Positions 1-8,292 of a stretch of DNA of 64,000 nt are shown here, one piece after another. A model generated the notes under the pieces. That model ran no database searches and was not told where the DNA came from. It was given only the letters and a program-made list of their open reading frames with translations. The DNA is from an uncultured Erythrobacter sp. (GTDB taxonomy: Bacteria; Pseudomonadota; Alphaproteobacteria; Sphingomonadales; Sphingomonadaceae): the NCBI GenBank assembly GCA_947494705.1, contig CANLVN010000002.1, positions 310,001 to 374,000 of the forward strand. Direction: 5' to 3'. The first letter of the stretch is position 1. The number at the start of each line of letters is the position of its first letter. The position numbers and the translations under genes were made by a program.

Positions 1-1429
1 CCTGCCAACGCGCAATCGCGCGCGTCGGATCGTCGCTTGCGGCGAAGGCTTCGAGCAGCAGCGGCAGGAGCCGGTCGAACGCCTCGAGTGCCTGCGGGCT
101 GCGCACGCAAGCGTAGCGGCCATCGCGCCATTCCTCGATCCGCGCAGCAAGTGCCTCCGGGTCGTCGAAGCCGAGCCGAGCCAGTTCGGTGGCGCGCTCG
201 CTTGGTTCTTGAGGTGCGGGCGTTGCGACCTGCTCCTGTCCAATGAGGGATTCGTAGATTGCACCGGTCTGCGCAGTCAGCTCGGTCAATTCCTCGATCA
301 GCCGGTCGCCGCTGCCCATGCCGTCGAGCCAAGCAACCGCATCGAGCGCCTCGCCCTCGGGAAGTGTGTGAGTCTGGCGATCGTTGATCATCTGCAACCG
401 GTGCTCGACCGTGCGCAACCGATCATATCCATCGCCCAGTATTCGAGCTTCGCTAGCCTCGATGCGTCCCTCGTCCGCAAGCGCGTCGAGTGCATCGCGC
501 GTTCCCCTGACCCTGAGCGAGCGCTCGCGTCCGCCATGGATGAGCTGGTGCGTCTGCGCAAAGAACTCGATCTCGCGGATGCCCCCGCGCCCCCGCTTCA
601 CATCGAAACCCGGACCGGGCCGCGCAGGACCTTCGCTGCTTTCGCGGATGCGCAGGGTGAGCTCGCGGATTTCCTCGATCGCGCCAAAATCAAGTGCCTG
701 TCGCCAGACAAAGGGAGCGACCTCGGAAAGAAACGCCTCGCCCGCCGCCACGTCGCCTGCCGCGGCGCGGGCACGGATGAATGCCGCACGCTCCCATGCC
801 AGCGCCTGCCCCTGATAGTGAGTGAGTGCCGATGCGCGCGGCACCACCAGAGGGCTGATTTCCGCAGCCGGGCGCAGGCGCAGATCGACGCGCAGGACGT
901 ATCCCTCGGATGTATTGGCCGAGAGCAGCTTGACGACCCGCCGCGCATAACGCTGAGCCGCTTCGCCCGGATCGTCGCTCTCGCGGCAGGATAGCGTCGA
1001 AGGCTCGTAAAGCAGGATCGGGTCGATGTCCGAGGAATAATTGAGTTCGCACGCCCCCTGCTTTCCCAATGCGAGCGCGATCATCCCGTCGGTCCGCGCT
1101 TCCCCTGTGCGCTCCTCGATGGCGGTTCGGATTGCGGTGTCTAGCGCATGGTCTGCAAAGGCGCTCAGTTCAGCCATGACGCGCGCCAGCGGGAATGCAC
1201 CAGCGAGGTCTCCGATTGCCAGCGCGGTTGCCAGCGCAAGCCGATGCCGTCGCAGACCGGTGTCGACATCCTCATGCTGACCGCGCTTCGCGGCCCATCG
1301 CAGCGCCTCCTCTCCGCGCCCCTGTTCGAGCAATTTCGCGAGTTCGTCCTGCCGATCAAGTGATCGCGCAAGGAAGGGCGCATTTGCGCGGGCGCGCTCG
1401 ATCGCTCCGGTCCAGTCGGGTGAAGTCAT
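1..1429 (-). CDS. glnE: Bifunctional glutamine synthetase adenylyltransferase/deadenylase, N-terminal part (window-truncated)
   Basis: Adenylylates and deadenylylates glutamine synthetase in response to nitrogen status. Reading from ATG at 1429 down to the window edge gives about 476 residues with no stop; the family is usually 900-1000 residues, so roughly the C-terminal half is missing only because the window starts here. The nucleotidyltransferase signature of the deadenylylating domain is visible as GKQGACELNYSSDIDPI, followed by RLRPAAEISPLV and GRGGIREIEFFAQ. No upstream partner gene on this strand is visible; the M28 peptidase gene starts divergently 105 nt away. The family call is secure from these motifs. 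Confidence 0.93.
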   Translation of the reverse strand, partial: MTSPDWTGAIERARANAPFLARSLDRQDELAKLLEQGRGEEALRWAAKRGQHEDVDTGLRRHRLALATALAIGDLAGAFPLARVMAELSAFADHALDTAIRTAIEERTGEARTDGMIALALGKQGACELNYSSDIDPILLYEPSTLSCRESDDPGEAAQRYARRVVKLLSANTSEGYVLRVDLRLRPAAEISPLVVPRASALTHYQGQALAWERAAFIRARAAAGDVAAGEAFLSEVAPFVWRQALDFGAIEEIRELTLRIRESSEGPARPGPGFDVKRGRGGIREIEFFAQTHQLIHGGRERSLRVRGTRDALDALADEGRIEASEARILGDGYDRLRTVEHRLQMINDRQTHTLPEGEALDAVAWLDGMGSGDRLIEELTELTAQTGAIYESLIGQEQVATPAPQEPSERATELARLGFDDPEALAARIEEWRDGRYACVRSPQALEAFDRLLPLLLEAFAASDDPTRAIARWQ

Positions 1430-1534
1430 GGCGCACGTCTTTGGCCGTGAGCGAGCAGCGCTGCAACCCGCTTGCGGGCGAGGTGACACTCTGCAAGAAG
1501 CTGCGCAACAGATCCGAGACAAGAGGACACTCCC

Positions 1535-3226
1535 ATGATCAAACGCGCAATCGCACTGGGGCTTGCGACAATGGCGCTGGCCGGATGCGACGCCATGCCG
1601 GGCGGCGAGACCGCACCGACGCTCGACATTCCCGAGGTCGAGGATGGCGATATCAGCCAGGCAACGATGGTCGACATCACGCGCGAGCTGTCTTCCGACG
1701 AATTCGAAGGGCGCATGCCCGGGACGAAAGGTGAGGAACTCACAGTCGCGCTGCTGACCGAACGTTTCGAGGCCGCAGGGCTGCAGCCGGGCAACGGGGA
1801 CAGCTGGGTGCAGGAGGTCCCGCTGGTCGAGATCACCGGCAAGAATTTCGCCCCACTCACCATTACCAATGGAGACACCGATCTCGTCTACGATTTTGGC
1901 GATGAATGGGTCGGCGTGACCTATCGCGAGGACGAGCGCACCCAGTTGGCCAACAGCGAGCTGGTCTTTGTCGGATACGGCATCAACGCGCCGGAGCGCG
2001 GCTGGAACGATTACGAAGGCGTCGATGTCGAGGGCAAGACCGTCGTTATTCTGGTCAACGACCCCGACTGGGAGACCGAGGGGCTGGACGGCACCTTCAA
2101 CGGCAAGGCGATGACCTATTACGGGCGCTGGACCTACAAATATGAGGAAGCCGCGCGTCAGGGCGCGGCCGGGGCGCTGATCGTTCACGACACCGATCCG
2201 GCCAGCTATGGCTGGAACGTCGTTGAAAGCTCATGGTCGGGGCCACAGGCCTATCCCGCGCGCGGTGAAAACCCGCCGCCGCTTACCATCATGAACGGCT
2301 GGGTGCAGAAGGACGTGGCGCGCGAAATCCTTTCCGCAGCAGGCCAGGACCTCGACGAGCTGAGCGCCGCAGCGAAAACCGAGGATTTCGAAGCAGTCGA
2401 ATTGGGCATGACCGCTTCGACCAGTTTCGAAAACGACATCCGAACCTTCAGTTCGCAGAACGTGATCGGCATCCTGCCGGGCACCGAAGCGCCGGAGGAA
2501 TATGTCATCCACACCGCGCACTGGGATCACCTCGGTCGCTGCAAGCCCGCGCCCGATGGGGACGACATCTGCAACGGCGCAGTGGACAATGCGACCGGCA
2601 CTGCCGCTCTTGTCGCGTTGGCCGAAGCCCACGCCAAGGCAGGCGCGGCGCGTCGCAGCCTCGTTTTCCTTGCTGTGACGGCGGAAGAATCGGGCCTGCT
2701 GGGGGCGTATTACTACGCTTCGAACCCGGTCTTTCCGCTCGACCAGACGGTGGGCGGTATCAACATGGACGCCTTCCAGGTCGCAGGGCCTGCCAAGGAC
2801 GTGACGGTCGTGGGCCCCGGCAAATCCGAGCTCGATGCCTTCATGGAAGCCGCGCTCGAAGCCGACGGGCGCACTGCAACCCCCAATCCCAAGCCGGAAG
2901 CGGGCTATTACTACCGTTCCGACCACTTCGCCTTTGCCAAGCAGGGCGTGCCGATGCTCTATATCGATGGTGGCGAAGACCTGGTCGATGGTGGTCGCGC
3001 AGCCGGTGCGGCGGTCGCTGCGGACTACACCGAAAACCGTTATCACGGACCCAAGGACGAGTTCGACGAGAACTGGGACTGGTCGGGCGTGATGTCGGAC
3101 CTTCAGCTTTATTACCGCATCGGTCGCACTCTCGCGATGAGCACGAGTTGGCCGAACTGGAATGAAGGTGACGAGTTCAAGGCGACGCGCGATGAAGCCT
3201 GCGCGAGTGCCGAGGCCGGTTGCTGA
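1535..3226 (+). CDS. M28-family zinc aminopeptidase, lipoprotein, with PA domain
   Basis: 563 residues. The N-terminus (MIKRAIALGLATMALAGC) is a lipoprotein signal with lipobox LAGC, so the mature protein should be anchored in an envelope membrane and act outside the cytoplasm. A protease-associated insert lies near residues 130-290. The M28 metal site follows: HTAHWDHLG (His and Asp neighbourhood), NGAVDNATGTA (bridging Asp), TAEESGLLG (catalytic and ligand Glu), NMDAF and YRSDHFAFA (last His). All ligand motifs are intact, so it should be an active exopeptidase. The start has AGAGGA upstream. The agmatine deiminase gene follows immediately, so the two may be co-transcribed. Confidence 0.9.
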   Translation: MIKRAIALGLATMALAGCDAMPGGETAPTLDIPEVEDGDISQATMVDITRELSSDEFEGRMPGTKGEELTVALLTERFEAAGLQPGNGDSWVQEVPLVEITGKNFAPLTITNGDTDLVYDFGDEWVGVTYREDERTQLANSELVFVGYGINAPERGWNDYEGVDVEGKTVVILVNDPDWETEGLDGTFNGKAMTYYGRWTYKYEEAARQGAAGALIVHDTDPASYGWNVVESSWSGPQAYPARGENPPPLTIMNGWVQKDVAREILSAAGQDLDELSAAAKTEDFEAVELGMTASTSFENDIRTFSSQNVIGILPGTEAPEEYVIHTAHWDHLGRCKPAPDGDDICNGAVDNATGTAALVALAEAHAKAGAARRSLVFLAVTAEESGLLGAYYYASNPVFPLDQTVGGINMDAFQVAGPAKDVTVVGPGKSELDAFMEAALEADGRTATPNPKPEAGYYYRSDHFAFAKQGVPMLYIDGGEDLVDGGRAAGAAVAADYTENRYHGPKDEFDENWDWSGVMSDLQLYYRIGRTLAMSTSWPNWNEGDEFKATRDEACASAEAGC

Positions 3227-3246
3227 ACCGCGGACCGCGCCGATCC

Positions 3247-4224
3247 ATGCCAGCCTTGATGCCGCCGGAATGGGCACCGCAGGACTGGCTGTGGATCGGT
3301 TTCCCGCATCTGGCCGAGGAATGGCCCGGTTGGCTTGAGCCTGCTCAGGAGCAGATCGCGGCCTTCGCCAATGCCGTGGCGGATAGCGGACAGGAAGTGC
3401 GCCTGCTGGTCCGGGATGAGGCCAACGAGGCGCGCGCACGCTTGCTGGTGAGCGATAAAGTCACGCTCGAGCGCAAGGTCTATGGCGACATCTGGCTGCG
3501 CGATACCGGACCGCTGATCGTGGCCGAAGACCTGGCGCTTGCGGCACGGCGGTTCGGCTTCAATGGATGGGGCGGTAAATACCTGATGCCCGGAGACAGG
3601 GAAATCGGGGCGGAACTGGCCCGTGACGCAGGCCTGGCTCTCGAAACCTCGTCCATGATTCTCGAAGGCGGCGCGGTGGATGGCGATGGCACCGGATTGG
3701 TCGCCACCACCGAGCAATGCCTGCTGAACCCCAATCGCAATCCTGGCATGGCGCGCGAGGAGATCGAGGCGGAACTGGGCCGCATGCTCGGTTTCGACCG
3801 GGTGCTTTGGCTGGGCGATGGCCTGATCAACGATCACACGGACGGGCATGTCGACAATCTGGCGCGCTTTATTGCTCCCAATCGGCTTGTGGTGCCCGAG
3901 GCAACCGGCAAGGACGATCCCAACGCCGAAATCTATGCCGATGCGAAAGCACGCGCCGAAGCCTATGGAGTGGAGGTCGTCACGATCCCTTCACCTGGAC
4001 GGATCGAGCGTGACGGGGCCATCGAACCGGCAAGCTATGTGAACTTCGCGATCACCACGCATCTGGTCGCAGTGCCCACTTTCGGTTCTCCACATGACGA
4101 GGCCGGGGTCGCCGCCATCGCAGAACTCTTTCCCGAGCGAGAGACAATCGGCCTGCCCGGCGAAGCCGTCCTCGCAGGCGGCGGCGGCTTCCACTGCGCC
4201 AGCCAGCAGATGCCCAAAGTTTAA
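3247..4224 (+). CDS. aguA: Agmatine deiminase (agmatine iminohydrolase)
   Basis: Hydrolyses agmatine to N-carbamoylputrescine and ammonia, feeding putrescine synthesis. It has the pentein-fold hallmarks: an early PPEWAPQDWLWIGFPH, GDIWLRDTGP, ILEGGAVDGDG, NDHTDGHVDNLARF (catalytic His/Asp) and the C-terminal GGGGFHCASQQ with the nucleophilic Cys. I chose ATG 3247 (325 residues). An in-frame TTG at 3220 overlaps the M28 stop by 7 nt and would add nine residues (LNRGPRRS-type) that the family lacks. The enzyme is cytoplasmic. No carbamoylputrescine amidohydrolase (aguB) is visible nearby. Family assignment is firm; the start is less certain. Confidence 0.9.
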   Translation: MPALMPPEWAPQDWLWIGFPHLAEEWPGWLEPAQEQIAAFANAVADSGQEVRLLVRDEANEARARLLVSDKVTLERKVYGDIWLRDTGPLIVAEDLALAARRFGFNGWGGKYLMPGDREIGAELARDAGLALETSSMILEGGAVDGDGTGLVATTEQCLLNPNRNPGMAREEIEAELGRMLGFDRVLWLGDGLINDHTDGHVDNLARFIAPNRLVVPEATGKDDPNAEIYADAKARAEAYGVEVVTIPSPGRIERDGAIEPASYVNFAITTHLVAVPTFGSPHDEAGVAAIAELFPERETIGLPGEAVLAGGGGFHCASQQMPKV

Positions 4225-4259
4225 CGTCACGTTAGGACTTTTCGGCGATCCTGCGCTTC

Positions 4260-4394
4260 ATGAGCAAAGCCATTGCCTTCACCCGCAACGCCTACGCCTC
4301 GGCGCATCAGCGTCGCACGGATCTGCTGAGCAGCGCGTTCGTTCTAGGCTGCGGCGCGGCGCTGATCCTCGCCGGCCAGCCACTGCCGCTCTAG
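4260..4394 (+). CDS. Small hypothetical protein, 44 residues
   Basis: An ATG-to-TAG reading frame beginning MSKAIAFTRNAYASAHQRR, followed by a hydrophobic stretch (SAFVLGCGAALILAG) that could be one membrane span. It sits 35 nt after aguA on the same strand. Its stop lies in the palindrome CTAG (4391-4394), which also provides the stop of the convergent TauE-like gene. No function can be proposed. A basic N-terminus plus one hydrophobic segment is typical of real small membrane proteins, but the frame could be chance. Confidence 0.4.
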   Translation: MSKAIAFTRNAYASAHQRRTDLLSSAFVLGCGAALILAGQPLPL

Positions 4395-5134
4395 AGCAGC
4401 TTTACCAGCGCTGCGATCGCCGCCGCGCCCAGCACCACTCCGACACATGTCCGCCAGGCAGTATCGCTGACTTTGCCGAAGGCAAGAGAGCCGATCCAGT
4501 TGCCGAGCATGACCAGCGGAAACAGCGCCAGTCCAAGCGCCACGATCTTCCATTGCAGAACCCCTATGGCCGCGCCCGAGCCGATTCCGGCCATCGCCGC
4601 CAGACCGAATATGCCGATCATCGAGGCCTTTGCCGTAATGCGCGGAATGTCGCGCCCCACATAATAGGGCACGACCGGCGGTCCGGGCATCGCGGCGAAG
4701 CCCGTGAGCAAGCCAGCGGTGACGCCCACCGCGCCAGTGGTTTTCGCGCCGGGCTGCTCCGGTCCTCGCTTGGGAAAAAGGATCGCGAAAAACGCCGAGA
4801 GCGCAATTAGAGCGATCAGCAGGCGGGCGAGGTTCTCAGGCGTTGCGTCGAGCAGGATCAGGCCCGGTGCGGTGAACACGACCACCAGCGCACCGATCAC
4901 CAGCGCGCTGCGTTCCGCCTCGCGCAGGATCAGGCGAATTTCGGTGAGCGCCAGCAAGCCCGCCATGATGTTGATCGACAGAACCGCTTCGACCGGGGTC
5001 AGGGCAAGCGCAAGCACGGGCACGAGCAGGATTCCGAACCCGAAGCCCGTCAGCCCACGGATGAAGGCCGCGCCGAAAGTGGCCGCAACTGCAACCGCGA
5101 TCTGAACCGCGCTGAACCCGGCGAGAAAGTCCAA
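4391..5134 (-). CDS. TauE/SafE-family membrane permease (sulfite exporter family)
   Basis: Multi-pass inner-membrane protein with the family's duplicated pattern: an N-terminal AAFIRGLTGFGFG motif near residue 20 and a second-half TGLLTGFAAMPGPPVVPYY. About seven to eight hydrophobic segments are evident. Members export sulfite, sulfoacetate or other organic anions; the substrate here cannot be inferred. The gene follows thrS on the same strand. TTG 5134 begins 5 nt after the thrS stop, whereas ATG 5185 would overlap thrS by 47 nt and add a non-hydrophobic [14 protein letters not shown] extension, so I prefer TTG. The length of about 247 residues is normal for the family. Confidence 0.8.
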   Translation of the reverse strand: MDFLAGFSAVQIAVAVAATFGAAFIRGLTGFGFGILLVPVLALALTPVEAVLSINIMAGLLALTEIRLILREAERSALVIGALVVVFTAPGLILLDATPENLARLLIALIALSAFFAILFPKRGPEQPGAKTTGAVGVTAGLLTGFAAMPGPPVVPYYVGRDIPRITAKASMIGIFGLAAMAGIGSGAAIGVLQWKIVALGLALFPLVMLGNWIGSLAFGKVSDTAWRTCVGVVLGAAAIAALVKLL

Positions 5135-5138
5135 TTCG

Positions 5139-7154
5139 TCAGCTGCGCAGGTCTGGCGGGGTTGCTGCCTCGGACAGCATGGCAATCGCTTCGTCCAGGC
5201 TCATGACCCGCTGTTCCTTTTCGCCCAACGTTCGCACAGCGACAGTGCCTTCCTCGGCCTCGCGCTTGCCGACAACCAGCAGGTGCGGAACCTTGGCCAG
5301 TGAATGCTCGCGCACCTTGTAGTTGATCTTCTCGTTTCGGAGGTCGCTTTCAACCCGGATGCCCGCGGCTTCGAGCTTGGCGACGGCATCGTTGGCATAT
5401 TCGTCCGCGTCGGAGACGATGGTCGCGACTACCGCCTGAACTGGCGCAAGCCATGAGGGCAGTCGCCCGGCATAGTGTTCGATCAGGATGCCGATGAACC
5501 GCTCGTAAGAACCAAAGATGGCGCGATGGAGCATGACCGGGCGGTGCTTCTCGCCATCCTCGCCGACATAGGTCGCGTCGAGACGGTCGGGCAGGACGCG
5601 GTCGCCCTGGATCGTGCCGACCTGCCAGGTCCGCCCGATCGCATCGGTGAGGTGCCATTCCAGCTTGGGCGCATAGAACGCGCCTTCACCGGGCAGCTCT
5701 TCCCAACCATATTCATCATTGGCCATCCCGGCCTCTTCGACCGCGTCGCGAAGTTCCTGCTCGGCCTTGTCCCAATCGGCCTCGCTGCCAAAACGTTTCT
5801 CGGGGCGCAGCGCGAGCTTGACGTGATAGGTGAAGCCGAAGTCGCGGTACACGCTGTCGGCCAGCGCGCAGAACTTTCGCACTTCTTCGACCACTTGGTT
5901 TTCGGTGCAGAAAATATGCGCGTCGTCCTGCGTGAACTGGCGAACGCGCATAAGCCCGTGAAGCGCGCCATGCGGTTCGTTGCGGTGGCAGCAGCCCATC
6001 TCACCCAACCGGATCGGCAGATCGCGATAGGAGGTGATGCCCTGTTTGAAGACCAACACATGCGCCGGGCAATTCATCGGTTTGATCGCCATCCAGTCGG
6101 CATCGCTCGCGACTTTTGGCGAGGCTTCCGCTTCGCCGCCGTCATCGACGTCGGGAACGATATCGGGGACCGCGAACATGTTCTCGGCATATTTTCCCCA
6201 GTGCCCGCTCTGCTCCCACTGGCGCACATCCATCAACTGTGGCGTCTTGATCTCGCGATAGCCACCAGCGTCCATCTTGCGGCGCATATAGGCCTCCAGC
6301 TCGCGCCAGATGCGATAGCCCTTCGGGTGCCAGAATACGCTGCCATGCGCTTCTTCCTGCAGGTGGAACAGGTCCATCTCCCGGCCCAGCTTGCGGTGGT
6401 CGCGCTTGGCGGCTTCCTCCAGGCGATGGAGGTGGGCGTTCAACTGCTTCTTGTTGAGCCAGCCCGTGCCGTAGATGCGCGTCAGCTGCGCATTCTTCTG
6501 GTCGCCGCGCCAGTAAGCGCCCGCCGTGCGCATCAACTTGAACGCCTGCGGGTCGAGCTTTCCGGTGCTCGCCAAGTGCGGACCGCGGCACATGTCGAGC
6601 CAGTCGTCGCCCGACCAGTAGACCGTCAGTTCCTCGTCCTCGGGCAGTTCCTTGGCCCATTCGGCTTTGAACGTCTCGCCGTCGGCCTGCCACTTCTCGA
6701 TCAGCTGTTCGCGGCTCCAGACTTCGCGCTTCAGCGGCTTGTCGGCCTTGATGATCTCGCGCATCTTTTCCTCGATCGCGGGCAGGTCGTCCATGCCGAA
6801 CGGCTCGCGCGAGGGCGGCGCCATCACGTCGTAATAGAAGCCATCGTCGGTCGCAGGGCCGAAGGTGATCTGCGTGCCGGGATACAGCGCCTGTACCGCT
6901 TCGGCGAGGACGTGCGCATAGTCATGCCGCGCCAGCTCAAGTGCTTCTTCCTCGTCCTTCGTCGTAATAAGGGCAAGCTCGCTGTCGCACTCGAACGGGC
7001 GATTGATGTCGCGCACCTCGCCGTTGACACGGGCGGCCAACGCCGCCTTTGCCAGGCCCGGCCCGATTGCCGCAGCAACATCGCCCGGTGTCGACCCCGG
7101 CTCCATTTCGCGCACCGATCCGTCGGGCAGGCTGATCTTCAGAAGTTCGGTCAT
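5139..7154 (-). CDS. thrS: Threonyl-tRNA synthetase
   Basis: Class II synthetase charging tRNA-Thr, about 671 residues, full length. In order: TGS domain (residues 1-60), editing domain with [11 protein letters not shown] and [11 protein letters not shown] (the Cys/His zinc-type editing residues), catalytic core with [12 protein letters not shown] (motif region holding the zinc Cys), [21 protein letters not shown] (motif 2 and loop), [16 protein letters not shown] (motif 3), then the anticodon-binding domain ending [11 protein letters not shown] 7154 has GAGACGG 9 nt upstream; another ATG at 7163 is too close to it. Expression is probably controlled by the Thr-rich leader and hairpins at 7155-7357. 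The TauE-like gene follows downstream. Confidence 0.97.
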   Translation of the reverse strand: MTELLKISLPDGSVREMEPGSTPGDVAAAIGPGLAKAALAARVNGEVRDINRPFECDSELALITTKDEEEALELARHDYAHVLAEAVQALYPGTQITFGPATDDGFYYDVMAPPSREPFGMDDLPAIEEKMREIIKADKPLKREVWSREQLIEKWQADGETFKAEWAKELPEDEELTVYWSGDDWLDMCRGPHLASTGKLDPQAFKLMRTAGAYWRGDQKNAQLTRIYGTGWLNKKQLNAHLHRLEEAAKRDHRKLGREMDLFHLQEEAHGSVFWHPKGYRIWRELEAYMRRKMDAGGYREIKTPQLMDVRQWEQSGHWGKYAENMFAVPDIVPDVDDGGEAEASPKVASDADWMAIKPMNCPAHVLVFKQGITSYRDLPIRLGEMGCCHRNEPHGALHGLMRVRQFTQDDAHIFCTENQVVEEVRKFCALADSVYRDFGFTYHVKLALRPEKRFGSEADWDKAEQELRDAVEEAGMANDEYGWEELPGEGAFYAPKLEWHLTDAIGRTWQVGTIQGDRVLPDRLDATYVGEDGEKHRPVMLHRAIFGSYERFIGILIEHYAGRLPSWLAPVQAVVATIVSDADEYANDAVAKLEAAGIRVESDLRNEKINYKVREHSLAKVPHLLVVGKREAEEGTVAVRTLGEKEQRVMSLDEAIAMLSEAATPPDLRS

Positions 7155-7285
7155 TGCAATCATCCGTCTCGTTTGGAGCGCGCCTTAGGACAAGTGGGCG
7201 CGCACCGGAAGGGCGGTGTAAAAGCGAAAGCCGATTTCGGGAAGGACACCGCGCCGCCCGAGATCGGGTGGCGGGTTGACTGACC
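7155..7285 (-). promoter_or_regulatory. Putative thrS attenuator: series of mutually exclusive hairpins
   Basis: Between the Thr-rich leader peptide stop and thrS. Arms readable on the minus strand: (1:2) 7297-7305 with 7270-7279, one bulge, spanning the leader stop codon; (2:3) CCCGCC within 7270-7277 with GGGCGG near 7252-7259, enclosing CCCGA/TCGGG at 7257-7268; (3:4) 7246-7252 with 7213-7219 (GCGGTGT/ACACCGC), with a nested CGAAA/TTTCG; (4:5) CACCG/CGGTG at 7214-7218 and 7203-7207; (5:6) 7197-7203 with 7178-7184 (GCGCGCC/GGCGCGC), ending shortly before the thrS start. Neighbouring pairs share strands and cannot coexist. No clear U-run follows 3:4, so control could be transcriptional or translational. 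Confidence 0.6.
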
Positions 7286-7357
7286 TCAGACCAGACTCAA
7301 CCGCCCCCGGAAATCCGAGGTGGTAGTAGTTGTGGTCGTGGTCACACGCTTGGCCAT
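7286..7357 (-). CDS. thrS leader peptide, 23 residues with eight consecutive threonines
   Basis: ATG 7357 to TGA 7286 encodes Met-Ala-Lys-Arg-Val, then eight Thr codons in a row using all four ACN codons, then SDFRGRLSLV. It lies 132 nt upstream of thrS on the same strand, where a ribosome-stalling sensor of charged tRNA-Thr would be expected. There is no Shine-Dalgarno, but a promoter at 7364-7392 predicts transcription starting at about the ATG itself, so it could be translated as a leaderless mRNA. Its stop codon falls inside the first hairpin of the downstream region. The role is inferred from known amino-acid leader-peptide attenuators. Confidence 0.72.
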   Translation of the reverse strand: MAKRVTTTTTTTTSDFRGRLSLV

Positions 7358-7363
7358 GACGGG

Positions 7364-7392
7364 CAGATAGGACCATCAGTGGAATTTGTCAT
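7364..7392 (-). promoter_or_regulatory. Putative promoter of the thrS leader
   Basis: On the minus strand, ATGACA (7392-7387) and TATCTG (7369-7364) are separated by 17 nt, a good sigma-70-type pair. A start about 7 nt past the -10 box falls at or next to 7357, the A of the leader-peptide ATG. This was read by eye; no transcription data. Confidence 0.5.
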
Positions 7393-7451
7393 CAGGGATT
7401 GCAAACAACGGAAAGCACCCGCGCCACTTTGGAAAGGTTGCTTGACAAATT
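7383..7451. repeat. Inverted repeat between divergent thrS-leader and 7502 operon promoters
   Basis: AATTTGTCA at 7383-7391 and TGACAAATT at 7443-7451 are exact 9-bp inverted copies 51 nt apart. The left copy overlaps the thrS-leader -35 box. The right copy contains TTGACA (7442-7447), a perfect -35 for the plus-strand operon, although no good -10 sits 17 nt beyond it. A further TGACAA occurs at 7462. It may be a shared operator or simply two similar divergent -35 regions. The rest of 7358-7501 shows no gene. Confidence 0.35.
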
Positions 7452-7501
7452 GCCGAATCAATGACAAGTGTGCTTTCCATAGTTGAAAGGGAGCTTGTCT
7501 A

Positions 7502-7681
7502 ATGTCCATCACCATCCAATCTCTTATCTGGGCCGCCGTGATAATCGTTGCGGCCTGGATCTCGTCCGCCAACGGGCTCGGCAATGCCGAAAGCTTTGCC
7601 ATGGTCTCCGGCCTTACGGCAGCGGCGTACGCCTCGATTATGGGTCGCCGCTCCTCGGGTCGCAGAAAGTGCAAGGCATGA
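7502..7681 (+). CDS. Small membrane protein, 59 residues
   Basis: ATG preceded by AAGGGAG with 8-nt spacing, a strong ribosome site. The protein has two hydrophobic segments (IQSLIWAAVIIVAAW and FAMVSGLTAAAYASIM) and a basic tail GRRSSGRRKCKA. Its stop overlaps the start of the next membrane-protein gene by ATGA, indicating translational coupling. A longer upstream-extended frame of the next gene runs across this region in another frame but lacks a ribosome site and is hydrophilic, so this small gene is the better reading. Function unknown. Confidence 0.65.
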   Translation: MSITIQSLIWAAVIIVAAWISSANGLGNAESFAMVSGLTAAAYASIMGRRSSGRRKCKA

Positions 7682-8292
7682 AGACTGCTACCAATCCATC
7701 GAAATCGCGTACCGGCTGGTTAGGCGGCTTGATGCTGGCAAGCGGGGGCATCCTGCTTGTCCTCAAGAGCGCCGGCGCGATCAACGCGACCACGACCTAC
7801 ATCCTCGCCTGCATTCCCGTCGGGTTGATGGTCGCCTTCTTCATCGAGGTGCGCCGCCGACAGGATGGGCCCGCCCGCGCCTCGAGCGCCTCGGTGCGCT
7901 ATCTCAAAGGCATCTTCGCCACATCCATGGCTTACATGCTCGGCCTCGGCATCGCGATCTGGACGTGGAACAATGTCGAAGTGACGACCGGTGTCACGTG
8001 GTTGCTCGCCATGCTTCCGATCATTCCGATCTTGGCAATGGTGTTCGTCATGGGCCGCTATATCGTCGAAGAGGACGATGAATATCTGCGCCAGCGCTTC
8101 ATGCAGGCGTCGCTAATCGGGCTCGGCTTCGTGCTTTCCATCGGCAGTTTCTATGGCTTCCTCGAAACCTTCGATCTGGTCCCGCATGTGCCGGGATGGT
8201 GGGCGGTTCCCATCTGGGCTGTTGGAATGGGCGTTGGCCAAGGCTGGTTGAATTGGCGTGACCGAACTCTTGATGATGGAGACGAGGCGTGA
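7678..8292 (+). CDS. Hypothetical multi-pass membrane protein associated with an XRE regulator
   Basis: 204 residues with about five to six hydrophobic segments (GGLMLASGGILLVL, YILACIPVGLMVAFF, YMLGLGIAIW, LLAMLPIIPILAMVFVMG, LIGLGFVLSIGSFYGF, VPIWAVGMGVGQGW) separated by acidic/basic loops such as EEDDEYLRQR. I do not recognise a named family. It is the middle gene of a three-gene coupled operon: its start overlaps the 59-residue gene by ATGA, and its stop overlaps the XRE regulator by GTGA. Membrane protein plus small XRE regulator pairs are common and probably autoregulated. The role is unknown. Confidence 0.75.
   Translation: MKTATNPSKSRTGWLGGLMLASGGILLVLKSAGAINATTTYILACIPVGLMVAFFIEVRRRQDGPARASSASVRYLKGIFATSMAYMLGLGIAIWTWNNVEVTTGVTWLLAMLPIIPILAMVFVMGRYIVEEDDEYLRQRFMQASLIGLGFVLSIGSFYGFLETFDLVPHVPGWWAVPIWAVGMGVGQGWLNWRDRTLDDGDEA

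Noticed and set aside
2231..3439. 402-residue minus-strand frame opposite the M28 peptidase
   Set aside because: M28 metal motifs are intact on the plus strand; the minus frame is a complement artefact.
5475..7283. 602-residue open frame on the plus strand opposite thrS
   Set aside because: It is the antisense shadow of thrS: the thrS frame has every class II motif, while this frame has no recognisable domain, is rich in Ala/Arg/His as expected from complementary high-GC codons, and has no ribosome site.
7483..7677. N-terminal extension of the 204-residue membrane protein
   Set aside because: The extension is hydrophilic and His/Arg-rich with no ribosome site, whereas the 59-residue gene in another frame has a strong one and ends in ATGA at the next start.
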